Below are positions 26,469-35,779 of a stretch of 64,000 nucleotides of DNA, piece by piece (the stretch's first letter is position 1; every line of letters starts with the position of its first letter). Where the stretch lies: NCBI RefSeq assembly GCF_007990755.1, contig NZ_BJXA01000037.1, positions 16,961-80,960 of the forward strand, in the 5' to 3' direction. Made by a program: the position numbers and the translations under genes. The notes under the pieces are model-generated. The model was given only the letters and a program-made list of their open reading frames with translations, was not told the origin of the DNA and made no database searches. Source of the stretch: Nocardia ninae NBRC 108245. GTDB lineage: Bacteria; Actinomycetota; Actinomycetes; Mycobacteriales; Mycobacteriaceae.

Positions 26469-28367
26469 TCACGGTGCCGGAGAGCCTAGATCGATACCGA
26501 GGTCCGCGGCAGTGTCGTAACCGCTGCGGGCCAGGCGCCGCAGTTGGTCGGGACGCATACCGAGGTGCAATGACGTCTCCAGCAGTGTCGCCAGCGGATG
26601 GTCCGGGTCGGCATCCAATGCGGCGTCCAGCGCGATGCCGGCGAGCGGTCCATCGCCGCGCACGTAGGCGCTGTACCCGAGCAGTGCTGCCGCTTCGGCT
26701 CGATCGCGGCCGGTCAAGGCGCGGGTCAGGGCCGCCCACAACCCCTCGGCGGCGACGGCGTGATCGCCGACGGCCAAGGCGAACATGGTGTCGCGGACCG
26801 CTCGATCCCGCAGGGCCGCAGCGAGTTCCGCGATTTCGGGCACCATGAGCTGCCCACCGGATTCGGTGTTCGCGATCTGCCACAGCACATAGTCGAGCGC
26901 TTCCCTGCTGTAGGAGCTCGGATCACCGCGCCGCACCGCCCGCGCATACCGATCACGAGCCACGGCGACCGCGCTGTCCAACAGCGACGCCACCTGATCT
27001 TGCAGCTCGACATCCTCCACAACCATCGCCGTCAGTTCCGCTCGGGAGCCGCGCACGTGCTTGCCGTCGAGCACGTTCGACAGCGCGACCACCGAGGTCG
27101 CCGGATCCGGCAGCGCCCCACGCCGATCCGGGCCGAGCAAACTCCACCAGCCTTCCTCCGCCTCGATCGCGCACACCGCCCACGCGCCGGCCAGCGCGAT
27201 ATCGTGCGCGGCGAGTCGCCGGTCCAGTGCGTCGATCAACACCTCGAATCGCCCGGTGCCGCAGTGCTCCCCGATCTCCGAACGGTGCTCCGTCGGTTCC
27301 ACGGCCCTATCGTCGACCACCACCGCCAGCACCTCGGCCACGTCATCGTGCGCGCAGATCTGCATCACACATTTCGCCACCATCCCGGCCCGCAGCCTGC
27401 GCCGCCCACCGTCCTGGTCCAGATCGAACCGCACCACCGCGTCGATGATCGCCCCACCACCGCGCCCCGGCGCCGACCGCAACACCAGCACAACCAGCGA
27501 CCGCTCCGGCGGAAACCCGATCATCGCCGGCACCGCCGCGATCAACTCCCCCGGCTCGTCCACGTGCACAGCACTATCCGGCACGTCCGCCTCGAACGGC
27601 GGCGCCTGATCGGCACACACCACCATCCGCCCGTGCTCAGCCGACTCGAACACATCCCCTTCGGTCAGCGCGCCGAACCCGGCATCCAGCGAATCGCCGA
27701 TCCCCTCGGTCTCCGAATCGAACAGGGACGCACCGGTCTGATCGATATCCGCAGCGAGCACTGCATCTTCCGCTCGTACAGGGTCACCCCGCCGCACCGC
27801 GTCGTCTGTCCGGTCGGGGTTTCCGCCGAGCACCGCCGCCCCGGCCAGGTCGATATCGGCGGGGAGCGTAGCGTCTTCCACCCGCGCAGCGCTTTCCAGC
27901 CATGCAGCGTCCGCCTGCATATCGGCTTCCGGGCGCACGTTGTCTTCAGGTCGCACAGTGGTGCCCGGCCGCACAGCGTCGCGGACTCGCTCGATGGCCT
28001 CACCCAGCACGGTTGCGACATCCGGATCGGTATCAGAGGTGAGCACGAGCCCGCCCAGTCGTACGTCGTCGGGCTGACCGCCGTCGTCGGAAGGACTGCT
28101 GCCAACGGAGTTCTCGCTACCGTCGAATCGCCCGTCACGGTCCGCCCGCGCCGTACCGTGGTCGTCCTTCTCACCTCCCGGCCGAAGAAACTGACACGAT
28201 CGCATCGCCGCAGCGAGACTCACGGGTGCTCGGGAACTGGAGGTGCCGCGCAGCAGCGACGGACGCGCACAGAAGAGCTCATCGCCGGCAGGCCCGGTAT
28301 CACCGTGCTCGGAATCGGCCTGTGCCGCAGCACGACCGGTGGGTCGGGGGTTCGAGGGAGTGGTCAT
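26469..28367 (-). CDS. DUF4192 family protein with long acidic N-terminal extension
   Basis: A protein of about 632 residues. The C-terminal 400 residues match DUF4192, beginning at VDEPGELIAAVPAMIGFPPERSLVVLVL and ending with the tetratricopeptide-like GYSAYVRGDGPLAGIALDAALDADP region. Rv2712c in the same place in M. tuberculosis is about 350 residues. The extra N-terminal ~220 residues are rich in Asp, Glu, Ala, Val and Arg with degenerate repeats around 'VRPE/VR-DA-'; they look disordered. The ATG at 28367 is chosen (MTTPSNPRPTG); another ATG at 28388 is possible. Function unknown. Confidence 0.75.
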   Translation of the reverse strand: MTTPSNPRPTGRAAAQADSEHGDTGPAGDELFCARPSLLRGTSSSRAPVSLAAAMRSCQFLRPGGEKDDHGTARADRDGRFDGSENSVGSSPSDDGGQPDDVRLGGLVLTSDTDPDVATVLGEAIERVRDAVRPGTTVRPEDNVRPEADMQADAAWLESAARVEDATLPADIDLAGAAVLGGNPDRTDDAVRRGDPVRAEDAVLAADIDQTGASLFDSETEGIGDSLDAGFGALTEGDVFESAEHGRMVVCADQAPPFEADVPDSAVHVDEPGELIAAVPAMIGFPPERSLVVLVLRSAPGRGGGAIIDAVVRFDLDQDGGRRRLRAGMVAKCVMQICAHDDVAEVLAVVVDDRAVEPTEHRSEIGEHCGTGRFEVLIDALDRRLAAHDIALAGAWAVCAIEAEEGWWSLLGPDRRGALPDPATSVVALSNVLDGKHVRGSRAELTAMVVEDVELQDQVASLLDSAVAVARDRYARAVRRGDPSSYSREALDYVLWQIANTESGGQLMVPEIAELAAALRDRAVRDTMFALAVGDHAVAAEGLWAALTRALTGRDRAEAAALLGYSAYVRGDGPLAGIALDAALDADPDHPLATLLETSLHLGMRPDQLRRLARSGYDTAADLGIDLGSPAP

Positions 28368-28505
28368 GGCGTCGAGACTGCTCGCCATCCGCACCGAACC
28401 CGGCGCGTTCACCAGGCGATTCAGCCACCCTGGGGAATTCCCCCGCGCTGTGGACAACTCAGCCGCGACAGCCCGTCACCACCACTCGCCTGTCCGCGAG
28501 AACTG

Positions 28506-29216
28506 CTATCGTCCCGCGCCGGCTACCCGCCCCACCGCCGTCGTGAACAGCTCGTCCACCGCCGCCACATCCGGCTCGGCACCGGAAAAAGACATATACG
28601 TCACAGTGATTCGCACATCATCGACCTGCCCGACCGCCGTCCGCATCGTCTCGGTCAACCCGGCCCCGCCGACATCCGGTGTTACCGTTCGCCGCAACGC
28701 CAGCGCATCGTCCGCGTCGATCGACGGCGCAGGCACGAGCTCGGTGGTCACGGTCGTCAGCGCCCCACCCCGGCTGACCCGCACCGACGCACACTGTTTC
28801 AGCTGGCTGCGCAGCGCGGCGAGCGGCTGCTCGGTCCGCGTCAACTCCACCGTGAGGGTGGCTCGCGTGGCATCGTCGGTACCGACGGCGATTTCAGTCT
28901 TGTTCGCCCCGAACACCTGCTGCGGCGGCGTACATCCCTCCGGCTGCACCCGTGCACCCCGCCCGGCTCCGGTCAGATCCCCGGCCGCCTGCGCCGCCGC
29001 TTCGGGCGGCAGCACCACTGCCGGATACCTGGCCGGAAACTGCGCCGGTTCGACCAGCAAAGTCGACAGCGCGGCACCCACCTGCCGCGTCACTTCCGTC
29101 TGCTCGACCGCGACCGGATGACCGGCCACCGTCGCCCCACACCCGGCGAGCAACCCCGCACACGCCGCAGCCATGGCGAAGCTCACCCCCCTGCGCGCCG
29201 AATCCGCCACAGTCAC
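28506..29216 (-). CDS. Putative lipoprotein
   Basis: A protein of about 236 residues with a lipoprotein signal: SFAMAAACAGLLAGCGATV, lipobox LAGC. The mature part is a soluble domain with three Cys (CTPPQQVFGA, QLKQCASVRV) and many Val/Thr strands, similar to actinobacterial DUF5642-like or sensor-domain lipoproteins. No catalytic motif is visible. The start is probably GTG at 29216, with further GTG and ATG codons just downstream. It is divergent from the PAC2 gene. Function unknown. Confidence 0.7.
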   Translation of the reverse strand: MTVADSARRGVSFAMAAACAGLLAGCGATVAGHPVAVEQTEVTRQVGAALSTLLVEPAQFPARYPAVVLPPEAAAQAAGDLTGAGRGARVQPEGCTPPQQVFGANKTEIAVGTDDATRATLTVELTRTEQPLAALRSQLKQCASVRVSRGGALTTVTTELVPAPSIDADDALALRRTVTPDVGGAGLTETMRTAVGQVDDVRITVTYMSFSGAEPDVAAVDELFTTAVGRVAGAGR

Positions 29217-29463
29217 CCGACCCACTGTGCCAAACTCCCGGTGCCCACCCGCCTCGCCACGCCGCCCCACCGGGAATGCGCGGGGCGCCGATGCTGTTGG
29301 CTCGTCGTATGGGTCGGTGTCCTGACCGTGCACGGTGACAGTCACCGGCATGGGGGACAATGGACATGGTCCCCGTCTCGGACGCCGCTCGTCTCGAACG
29401 ACTCAGGTGTCGAACGCCCGAGCAGCAGCCGTGCCGGCGGACCCGCGCAGGAAGGAGTACGCG

Positions 29464-30417
29464 ATGGACCACGAGTCGCGAATGTACGAACTGGAGTTCC
29501 CAGCTCCGCAGCTGTCGTCCGACGACGGCGCGGGTCCGGTCCTGGTGCACGGACTGGAAGGTTTCACCGATGCGGGGCATGCGGTGCGGCTGGCCACCAC
29601 GCACCTGCGCGAGAGCCTCGAAAGCGAACTGGTCGCCTCGTTCGATGTGGACGAGCTGCTCGACTACCGCTCGCGGCGCCCGCTCATGACGTTCAAGACC
29701 GACCACTTCTCCGAGTACGCCGAGCCCGAGCTCAACCTCTGGGCCCTGCGTGACACGGCAGGCACCCCGTTCCTGCTGCTCGCGGGCATCGAACCGGACC
29801 TGCGCTGGGAGAAGTTCACCACCGCGGTCCGTCTGCTCGCCGAACAGCTCGGCGTCCGGCGCAGCATCGGCCTCAGCGCCATCCCGATGGCGATCCCGCA
29901 CACCCGTCCGCTCGGCGTGACCGCACACTCCTCGGACCGCGATCTCATCCCCGAGCATCAGCGCTGGCCCGGTGAGTTGCAGGTGCCCGGCAGCGCGTCC
30001 TCGCTGCTGGAATACCGGATGTCCCAGCACGGTCACGAGTCGGTCGGCTTCTCCGTGCACGTGCCGCACTACCTCGCGCAGACCGCGTACCCGGAGGCCG
30101 CGCAGACCCTGCTGGAGAACGTCGCCGACAACGCGGGCCTCGACATCCCGCTCGCCGCACTCGGCGAGGCGGCGGCCAGGGTGCGCGAACAGGTCAACGA
30201 GCACATCGCCGGAAACTCCGAGGTGGAGACGGTCGTGCACGCGCTGGAGCGCCAGTACGACAGCTTCGTCACCGCGCAGGAACGCCAGTCGAGCCTGCTC
30301 GTCGGTGACGGCGAACTGCCCAGCGGTGATGAACTCGGCGCCGAATTCGAGCGCTTCCTCGCCGAGCAAGGCGGCTACGAGGGCGAGGAAGGCCCGCCAC
30401 CGGGCGAACAGCGGTAG
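29464..30417 (+). CDS. PAC2 family protein
   Basis: A 317-residue protein of the PAC2 (proteasome assembly chaperone 2-like) family. It has the family start LVHGLEGFTDAGHAVRLA, ELVASFDVDELLDYRSRRP, the LLAGIEPDLRWEKF segment and the SIGLSAIPMAIPHTRP region. It is the counterpart of Rv2714 and matches that protein in length. The family is trimeric and its cellular role in actinobacteria is unclear. ATG at 29464 follows AAGGAGTACGCG. The DUF3516 helicase gene begins 36 bases after its stop, so they may share a transcript. Confidence 0.88.
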   Translation: MDHESRMYELEFPAPQLSSDDGAGPVLVHGLEGFTDAGHAVRLATTHLRESLESELVASFDVDELLDYRSRRPLMTFKTDHFSEYAEPELNLWALRDTAGTPFLLLAGIEPDLRWEKFTTAVRLLAEQLGVRRSIGLSAIPMAIPHTRPLGVTAHSSDRDLIPEHQRWPGELQVPGSASSLLEYRMSQHGHESVGFSVHVPHYLAQTAYPEAAQTLLENVADNAGLDIPLAALGEAAARVREQVNEHIAGNSEVETVVHALERQYDSFVTAQERQSSLLVGDGELPSGDELGAEFERFLAEQGGYEGEEGPPPGEQR

Positions 30418-30452
30418 CAAGCCCGTATGCGGCAGCCCGTAGGGTGTTCGGA

Positions 30453-32951
30453 GTGGATCTGACCGAGCTGCTGGAGATACCGGGAACCGACGCCGACGCG
30501 CTGTACGAGTCCTTCGGGGCGTGGGCGGCCGAGCAGGGCACCCCGCTGTATCCGGCGCAGGACGAGGCGCTGATGGAGTTGGCGTCGGGATCCAATGTCA
30601 TCCTCGCGACGCCGACGGGTTCCGGGAAGTCCCTGGTCGCGGTCGGCGCCCACCTCATCGCGCTGGCCCAGGGCAGACGCACCTACTACACCGCGCCGAT
30701 CAAAGCGCTGGTCAGCGAGAAATTCTTCGCCCTGTGCGAGGTTTTCGGCGCCGAACGCGTCGGCATGGTCACCGGCGACGCGGCGGTCAACGCCGACGCA
30801 CCGATCATCTGCGCCACCGCGGAAATCCTCGCGAACCTCGCGCTGCGCGAGGGGTCGGCGGCCGATGTCGGCCAGGTCGTGATGGACGAATTCCACTTCT
30901 ACGCCGACCCCGACCGCGGCTGGGCCTGGCAGGTCCCGCTGCTGGAACTCCCCCGTGCCCAGTTCCTGCTGATGTCCGCCACTCTCGGCGAGGTCGACTT
31001 TTTCGCCAAAGACATGGAACGCCGCACCGGCCGGCCGTCGGCGATCGTCGCGGGCACCGAACGTCCGGTGCCGCTGACCTTCTCGTACGCGCGCACCCCC
31101 ATCACCGAGACCCTGGAAGAACTCGTCACCACCCACCAGGCCCCGGTCTACGTGGTGCATTTCACCCAGGCCGCCGCCCTCGAGCGGGCCCAGGCACTGA
31201 CCAGCGTGAATTTCGCCACCCGCGCCGAAAAGGACGCGATCGCCACGGCACTGGGCGAATTCCGCTTCGCCTCCGGCTTCGGCAAGACGCTGTCGCGGCT
31301 GATCCGCCACGGAATCGGCGTGCACCACGCCGGCATGCTGCCGAAATACCGCCGCCTGGTCGAACGACTGGCCCAAGAGGGTCTGCTGAAAGTGGTCTGC
31401 GGCACCGACACCCTCGGCGTCGGCATCAACGTCCCCATCCGCACCGTGCTGCTCACCGGCCTGACCAAGTACGACGGCGTGCGCACGCGCAGGCTGAAAG
31501 CCCGTGAGTTCCACCAGATCTCGGGACGGGCGGGCCGCGCGGGGTACGACACCATGGGCACGGTCGTCGTGCAAGCACCGGAGCACGAAGTGGAGAACAC
31601 CCGCCTGCTCGCGAAGGCGGGCGACGACCCGAAGAAGCAGCGAAAGGTGGTGCGGCGCAAGCCACCCGAGGGTTTCGTCTCGTGGAGCGAGGAGACCTTC
31701 GACCGTCTCGTCACCGCCCAGCCGGAGCCGATGGTCTCCCGCTTCAACGTGACGAACTCCATGCTGCTCAACGTGATTGCCCGTCCGGGCAACTGCTTCG
31801 ACGCCATGCGCCACCTGCTCGAGGACAACCACGAGCCGCGCCCCGCCCAGCGCAGACACATCCTGCGCGCCATCCGCCTCTACCGCGCGCTGCGCGACGC
31901 CGGGGTGGTCCAGCAGCTCGACGAGCCCGACGCGCAGGGCCGCCGCGCCCGCCTCACCGTCGACCTGCAGCGCGACTTCGCCCTCGACCAGCCGCTGTCG
32001 CCGTTCGCGCTGGCCGCCTTCGAGCTCCTCGACAAAGACGCGCCCGGCTATACCCTCGATGTGGTGTCCCTCATCGAATCGACCCTCGAGGATCCGCGCC
32101 AGCTGCTGATGGCTCAGCAGCACAAGGCGCGCGGCGTGGCGATCAATGAGATGAAGGCCGACGGCATCGAGTACGACGAGCGGATGGAGCTGCTCGAAGA
32201 GGTCACCTGGCCCAAACCGCTCGCAGAGCTGATCGAGCCCGCCTTCGAGACCTACCGCGCCGGGCATCCGTGGGTGTCGGAGTTCGCGCCGTCACCCAAG
32301 TCGGTGGTGCGCGACATGATCGAACGGTCGATGACCTTCGCCGAACTGATCTCGCACTACGAACTGGCCCGCTCCGAGGGCGTGGTGCTGCGCTATCTCG
32401 CGGACGCTTACCGCGCGCTGCGCCGCACCGTGCCGGACGCCGCGCGCACCGAGGAACTCGACGACATCACCGAGTGGCTCGGCGAACTGGTCCGCCAGGT
32501 CGACTCCAGCCTGCTCGACGAGTGGGAGCAGCTCACCAACCCCGGCGCGGAGATCGACGCCGACCAGCTCGCCTTCGGCGCCGAGACGGTGCGCCCGATC
32601 TCCGCCAACGAGCGCGCGTTCCGGGTGATGATCCGCAACGCCATGTTCCGCCGGGTCGAGCTGGCCGCGCTGCGCCGCTGGGACGCGCTGGCCGAGATGG
32701 GCATCGGACCGGATTGGGAGACCGAACTGGCCCCCTACTTCGCCGAGTACGAAAGCATCGGCATCGGTCAGGACGCTCGCGGACCGCAACTGTTCCAGAT
32801 CGAACGAAGACCCGGTTTCTGGCAGGTGCGCCAGGTCCTCGACGACCCGGCGGGCGACCATGGCTGGTCGATCGTCGGTGTGGTGGACCTGGCCGAGTCC
32901 GATGCCGCCGGTGAGGTCGTCTTCGACGAAATCACGGTGTCCGCAGGCTGA
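30453..32951 (+). CDS. DEAD/DEAH-box RNA helicase with DUF3516 (Ski2-like)
   Basis: An 832-residue Ski2-like helicase. Walker A ATPTGSGKS near residue 52, Walker B MDEFHFY, SATLGE, and the second-lobe motifs GIGVHHAGMLPKYR, GTDTLGVGINVPI and FHQISGRAGRAGYD are intact. After about residue 380 the C-terminal DUF3516 region covers the rest of the protein. The family is restricted to actinobacteria and probably acts on structured RNA. GTG at 30453 (VDLTELLEIPG) is the likely start, after TAGGGTG. It may be cotranscribed with the PAC2 gene. Confidence 0.88.
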   Translation: MDLTELLEIPGTDADALYESFGAWAAEQGTPLYPAQDEALMELASGSNVILATPTGSGKSLVAVGAHLIALAQGRRTYYTAPIKALVSEKFFALCEVFGAERVGMVTGDAAVNADAPIICATAEILANLALREGSAADVGQVVMDEFHFYADPDRGWAWQVPLLELPRAQFLLMSATLGEVDFFAKDMERRTGRPSAIVAGTERPVPLTFSYARTPITETLEELVTTHQAPVYVVHFTQAAALERAQALTSVNFATRAEKDAIATALGEFRFASGFGKTLSRLIRHGIGVHHAGMLPKYRRLVERLAQEGLLKVVCGTDTLGVGINVPIRTVLLTGLTKYDGVRTRRLKAREFHQISGRAGRAGYDTMGTVVVQAPEHEVENTRLLAKAGDDPKKQRKVVRRKPPEGFVSWSEETFDRLVTAQPEPMVSRFNVTNSMLLNVIARPGNCFDAMRHLLEDNHEPRPAQRRHILRAIRLYRALRDAGVVQQLDEPDAQGRRARLTVDLQRDFALDQPLSPFALAAFELLDKDAPGYTLDVVSLIESTLEDPRQLLMAQQHKARGVAINEMKADGIEYDERMELLEEVTWPKPLAELIEPAFETYRAGHPWVSEFAPSPKSVVRDMIERSMTFAELISHYELARSEGVVLRYLADAYRALRRTVPDAARTEELDDITEWLGELVRQVDSSLLDEWEQLTNPGAEIDADQLAFGAETVRPISANERAFRVMIRNAMFRRVELAALRRWDALAEMGIGPDWETELAPYFAEYESIGIGQDARGPQLFQIERRPGFWQVRQVLDDPAGDHGWSIVGVVDLAESDAAGEVVFDEITVSAG

Positions 32952-33123
32952 CCAAGCACCGCCGCCGCACCCCGAAATCTACAGAATCCATACAGGTCAC
33001 CGCCCTCTCAGCGCCCGTATTCTGGTGCCGTCCGGGGGTGCTACCGACGCGAGGTTTGACGGATTCGTTTCTGGGTAGGGGCCGCTGATACTCTCTCCGC
33101 TGCTGCCAAGCGAAAGATCAACT

Positions 33124-34224
33124 ATGCCCGAATCACCGTTCCTTGTCATCTATCCCGAGCGAGTGCGCGAGAACTACAGCGCACTCCATGCCGTCATGCC
33201 CGCGGCAAGGATTCGCTTCGCGGTCAAGGCAAGCCCGGTGCCGGAGATTATTCGAGCACTCGACGAGGAAGGCGCCGAGTTCGATGTCGCCAGCATCGGC
33301 GAGATCGAGTTGTGCCTCGCGCTCGGTGTCGAACCGGACACACTCTGCTACGGCAACCCGATCAAGAAGGCCGCCGACATCGCCCGCGCCTACGCGTTGG
33401 GGGTGCGCCGGTACGCCTTCGACACCGAGGACGATCTGCTGCGCATCGTCGAGCACGCGCCGGGCTCGGAGGTCGAATGCCGCTTCCTGGCTTCGGCGCC
33501 GGAGTCGCGCACGCCGTTCGGCGCCAAGTTCGGCTGCACGCCGGGCGAGGCGTTCCGGCTGCTGGTGCGGGCGCGCGATCTGGGGTTGATCGTCGGCGGG
33601 CCGTACTTCCACGTCGGGTCCCAGCAGCTCGATCCGGACGCGTGGCGGATCGGCGTCGAGCAGGCGGGCCGGATCGTGGAAGCGTTGGCCGACAAGGACA
33701 TTCACGTCCGATCCGTGAATATCGGTGGCGGACTGCCGATCGCGTACGCCGACCCGGCGCCCGCGTTGCCCGAGATCGCGGCGGTGGTCGACGCCGCCGT
33801 GACCGAATTCCTGCCCGAGACCGCCGCATTGGTGGTCGAACCCGGCCGCGCACTGGTCGGTTCGGCGGGCATCATCCATGCCGAAGTCGTGGGCGTGCGC
33901 GTCGCGCCGGACGGCCGACGCTGGGTGTATCTCGACATCGGCCGCTACAACGGCATGGCCGAGACAGAGAACGAGTACATCGCCTATCGGTTCCGCACGG
34001 ACCGGGACGGTGACCCCGTCGACGAGGCGGTGGTGGCCGGTCCGACCTGCGACGGAGACGATGTACTGTATCAACGCACGCGAGTCCTCCTACCGACCAC
34101 GTTGCGAGCCGGTGATCGCATTCAGATCCTCGACACCGGCGCCTATACCGCGAGCTATTCGTCGGTGTCCTTCAATGGTTTTCCGCCCTTGACCGTTCAT
34201 GTCTCGGGCGCTGAGCGAGAGTGA
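33124..34224 (+). CDS. PLP-dependent ornithine/lysine decarboxylase (Orn/DAP/Arg decarboxylase 2 family)
   Basis: A 366-residue alanine-racemase-fold decarboxylase. The PLP lysine is K35 in FAVKASP, the phosphate-binding part is HVGSQ (residues 163-167) and NIGGGLP, and the active-site pair is C309-D310 in GPTCDGDD. These fit eukaryotic-type ornithine decarboxylases, which make putrescine (lysine gives cadaverine). The neighbouring fusion of AdoMet decarboxylase and spermidine synthase supports ornithine as substrate. The two genes are separated by 7 bases. The upstream 172 bases contain no gene. Confidence 0.88.
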   Translation: MPESPFLVIYPERVRENYSALHAVMPAARIRFAVKASPVPEIIRALDEEGAEFDVASIGEIELCLALGVEPDTLCYGNPIKKAADIARAYALGVRRYAFDTEDDLLRIVEHAPGSEVECRFLASAPESRTPFGAKFGCTPGEAFRLLVRARDLGLIVGGPYFHVGSQQLDPDAWRIGVEQAGRIVEALADKDIHVRSVNIGGGLPIAYADPAPALPEIAAVVDAAVTEFLPETAALVVEPGRALVGSAGIIHAEVVGVRVAPDGRRWVYLDIGRYNGMAETENEYIAYRFRTDRDGDPVDEAVVAGPTCDGDDVLYQRTRVLLPTTLRAGDRIQILDTGAYTASYSSVSFNGFPPLTVHVSGAERE

Positions 34225-34231
34225 GTTTGCC

Positions 34232-35434
34232 ATGACGGCGGATTTCACCGGCTGGCATGTGCTGGCCGAGTTCGGTGGTGTCGACGCGACCCTCTGCGAC
34301 GACCTCGAACGCCTCGAATCGGCGTTGCGTGAGTCTTTGATCGCGGCGGGCGTCACCATCTGCGATGTCGTACACAAGAAGTTCGATCCGCAGGGGGTGA
34401 CTGTCCTCGCGCTGTTGTCGGAGTCTCACGCCTCGATTCACACCTATCCAGAGTCCGGCGACATCTTTGTCGACGTCTTCACCTGCGGCAGTATCGGCGC
34501 CGGCGCGTCGAAGGCCGTCGAACTGTTGCGAGACAAGTTGTCTCCCAAGGATGTTCGCATGCAGGTCATCCGCCGCGGGCACGGCTCGCAGCGGATCGAG
34601 GAACCGGTGGGCGCGGGCCTGACCCGCATCTGGGATCTGCACGAAGTGATCGTGGACACCCGTACTCCGTTCCAGCACATGGTGATCGCGCGCACCGAGC
34701 AGGGCATCAGCCTGTTCTCCGACGACGATCGCCAGTCCACCGAGTTCTCCCAGCTGACCTACCACGAGGCGATGATGGTTCCGGCCTTCGCGCTCGCCGC
34801 GAAGCTGGACAAGGTGCTCATCATCGGTTCCGGTGAGGGTGTGGCCAGTCAGATGTCGGTCGCCGCGGGCGCGACGCTGGTCGACCACGTCGACATCGAT
34901 CAGCTCGAGGTCGAGCTGTGCGCCGAGCACCTGCCCTACGGCTACACCAGCGCCGACCTGGCCGCCGCCGTCAAGGGCGAAGGCCCGATCAAGGTGCACT
35001 ACGCCGACGGCTGGGACTTCCTCGCCAAGGCCGCCGAGGCCGGGACGCGCTACGACGTCATCGTGATCGACCTGCCCGACGAGCGGGTCGAGGACGCGCA
35101 GCACAACCGCCTCTACGAGGCGGAGTTCCTGTCCCGATGTCGGGCCCTGCTCGCTCCCGGCGGCGTGCTGAGCGCGCAGGCCGGTTGCGCGACCATGTGG
35201 CGCAACGAGACATTGAAGCGGTCCTGGAATCGGTTCCACGAACAGTTCGGCACCGTCGTGCAGTACGGCAGCGACGAGCACGAGTGGACCTTCCTGTTCG
35301 GCACGAACGAGCAGCTGGCCGACCCGGTGCAGACTATGACCGACCGTCTGCCCACCCTGCCCTACCGGCCCGAAACCGTCGACGCGCGAGCACTCGTGCG
35401 CGGCGCGATCGAACCCCACGCCCTGCGCGTGTAG
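34232..35434 (+). CDS. S-adenosylmethionine decarboxylase - spermidine synthase fusion
   Basis: A 400-residue bifunctional protein. Residues 1-115 are a prokaryotic class 1b AdoMet decarboxylase proenzyme: LSESHASIHTYPESGD gives self-cleavage at E64/S65 (pyruvoyl from S65), with H70 and C85 at the expected spacing. Residues 125-400 are spermidine synthase: YHEAMMVPA (residues 177-185), the AdoMet loop LIIGSGEG (GSGEG instead of GGGDG), HVDIDQLE and IDLPDERVEDAQHNRLY. The two domains make decarboxylated AdoMet and use it with putrescine from the upstream decarboxylase. ATG at 34232 follows GAGAGTGAG. A strong terminator ends the operon. Confidence 0.88.
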   Translation: MTADFTGWHVLAEFGGVDATLCDDLERLESALRESLIAAGVTICDVVHKKFDPQGVTVLALLSESHASIHTYPESGDIFVDVFTCGSIGAGASKAVELLRDKLSPKDVRMQVIRRGHGSQRIEEPVGAGLTRIWDLHEVIVDTRTPFQHMVIARTEQGISLFSDDDRQSTEFSQLTYHEAMMVPAFALAAKLDKVLIIGSGEGVASQMSVAAGATLVDHVDIDQLEVELCAEHLPYGYTSADLAAAVKGEGPIKVHYADGWDFLAKAAEAGTRYDVIVIDLPDERVEDAQHNRLYEAEFLSRCRALLAPGGVLSAQAGCATMWRNETLKRSWNRFHEQFGTVVQYGSDEHEWTFLFGTNEQLADPVQTMTDRLPTLPYRPETVDARALVRGAIEPHALRV

Positions 35435-35442
35435 TACACCCC

Positions 35443-35485
35443 GAAACGCACCGGGCCCCAGTTCCACTGGGACCCGGTGCGTTTC
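35443..35485. terminator. Strong bidirectional terminator hairpin
   Basis: A 19-bp stem with one mismatch (arms 35443-35461 and 35467-35485) encloses a 5-base TTCCA loop. The arms begin GAAACGCACCGGG and end CCCGGTGCGTTTC. It starts 8 bases after the speD-speE fusion gene and separates it from a convergent operon. Confidence 0.8.
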
Positions 35486-35578
35486 GACGTGACGTACGTT
35501 GCATGCTTTTGACGCAGGTTGCTGCGTGCGTCACGAGCACCTTTCATGCGTCAAGTCGCCTGGGCTTCGATGTTGTGG

Positions 35579-35779
35579 TCAGGAACGGTTGCGGTATTCC
35601 TCGACGTTCAGGCCGCCTACGCCCCAGTTGGCGAGGTCGACCTCATCGATGACCACAAATGTCGTTGCCGGGTCCTTGTCGAGGACGGTGTGGAGTAGCT
35701 CGGTGATGCCTTTGATCAAGAGCGCCTTCTGCTCTCGGGTCACGCCTTCGTCGGTGACCTTGATATTCACGTAGGGCAT
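35579..35779 (-). CDS. 4-oxalocrotonate tautomerase family protein
   Basis: A 66-residue tautomerase. After removal of Met the N-terminal Pro (MPYVNIKV) is the catalytic base. The segment TREQKALLIKGITELLHTVL and the C-terminal DEVDLANWGVGG are typical of this family, which forms hexamers. Its ATG overlaps the stop codon of the SDR gene (ATGA), so both proteins are coupled. This suggests a small degradation or detoxification pathway for a keto or enol substrate. Confidence 0.9.
   Translation of the reverse strand: MPYVNIKVTDEGVTREQKALLIKGITELLHTVLDKDPATTFVVIDEVDLANWGVGGLNVEEYRNRS

Noticed and set aside
26598-29753. A 1051-codon plus-strand frame
   Set aside because: It is the shadow of the DUF4192 and lipoprotein genes; composition is Arg/His/Pro-rich without domains.
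28894-30420. A 508-codon minus-strand frame
   Set aside because: Antisense of the PAC2 gene and out of frame with the lipoprotein gene.
30375-32267. A 630-codon minus-strand frame
   Set aside because: Antisense of the DUF3516 helicase, which has clear helicase motifs on the plus strand.
33056-33097. Promoter TTGACG/TACTCT before the polyamine operon
   Set aside because: The spacing between the hexamers is far longer than 17 bases, so the pair is not convincing.
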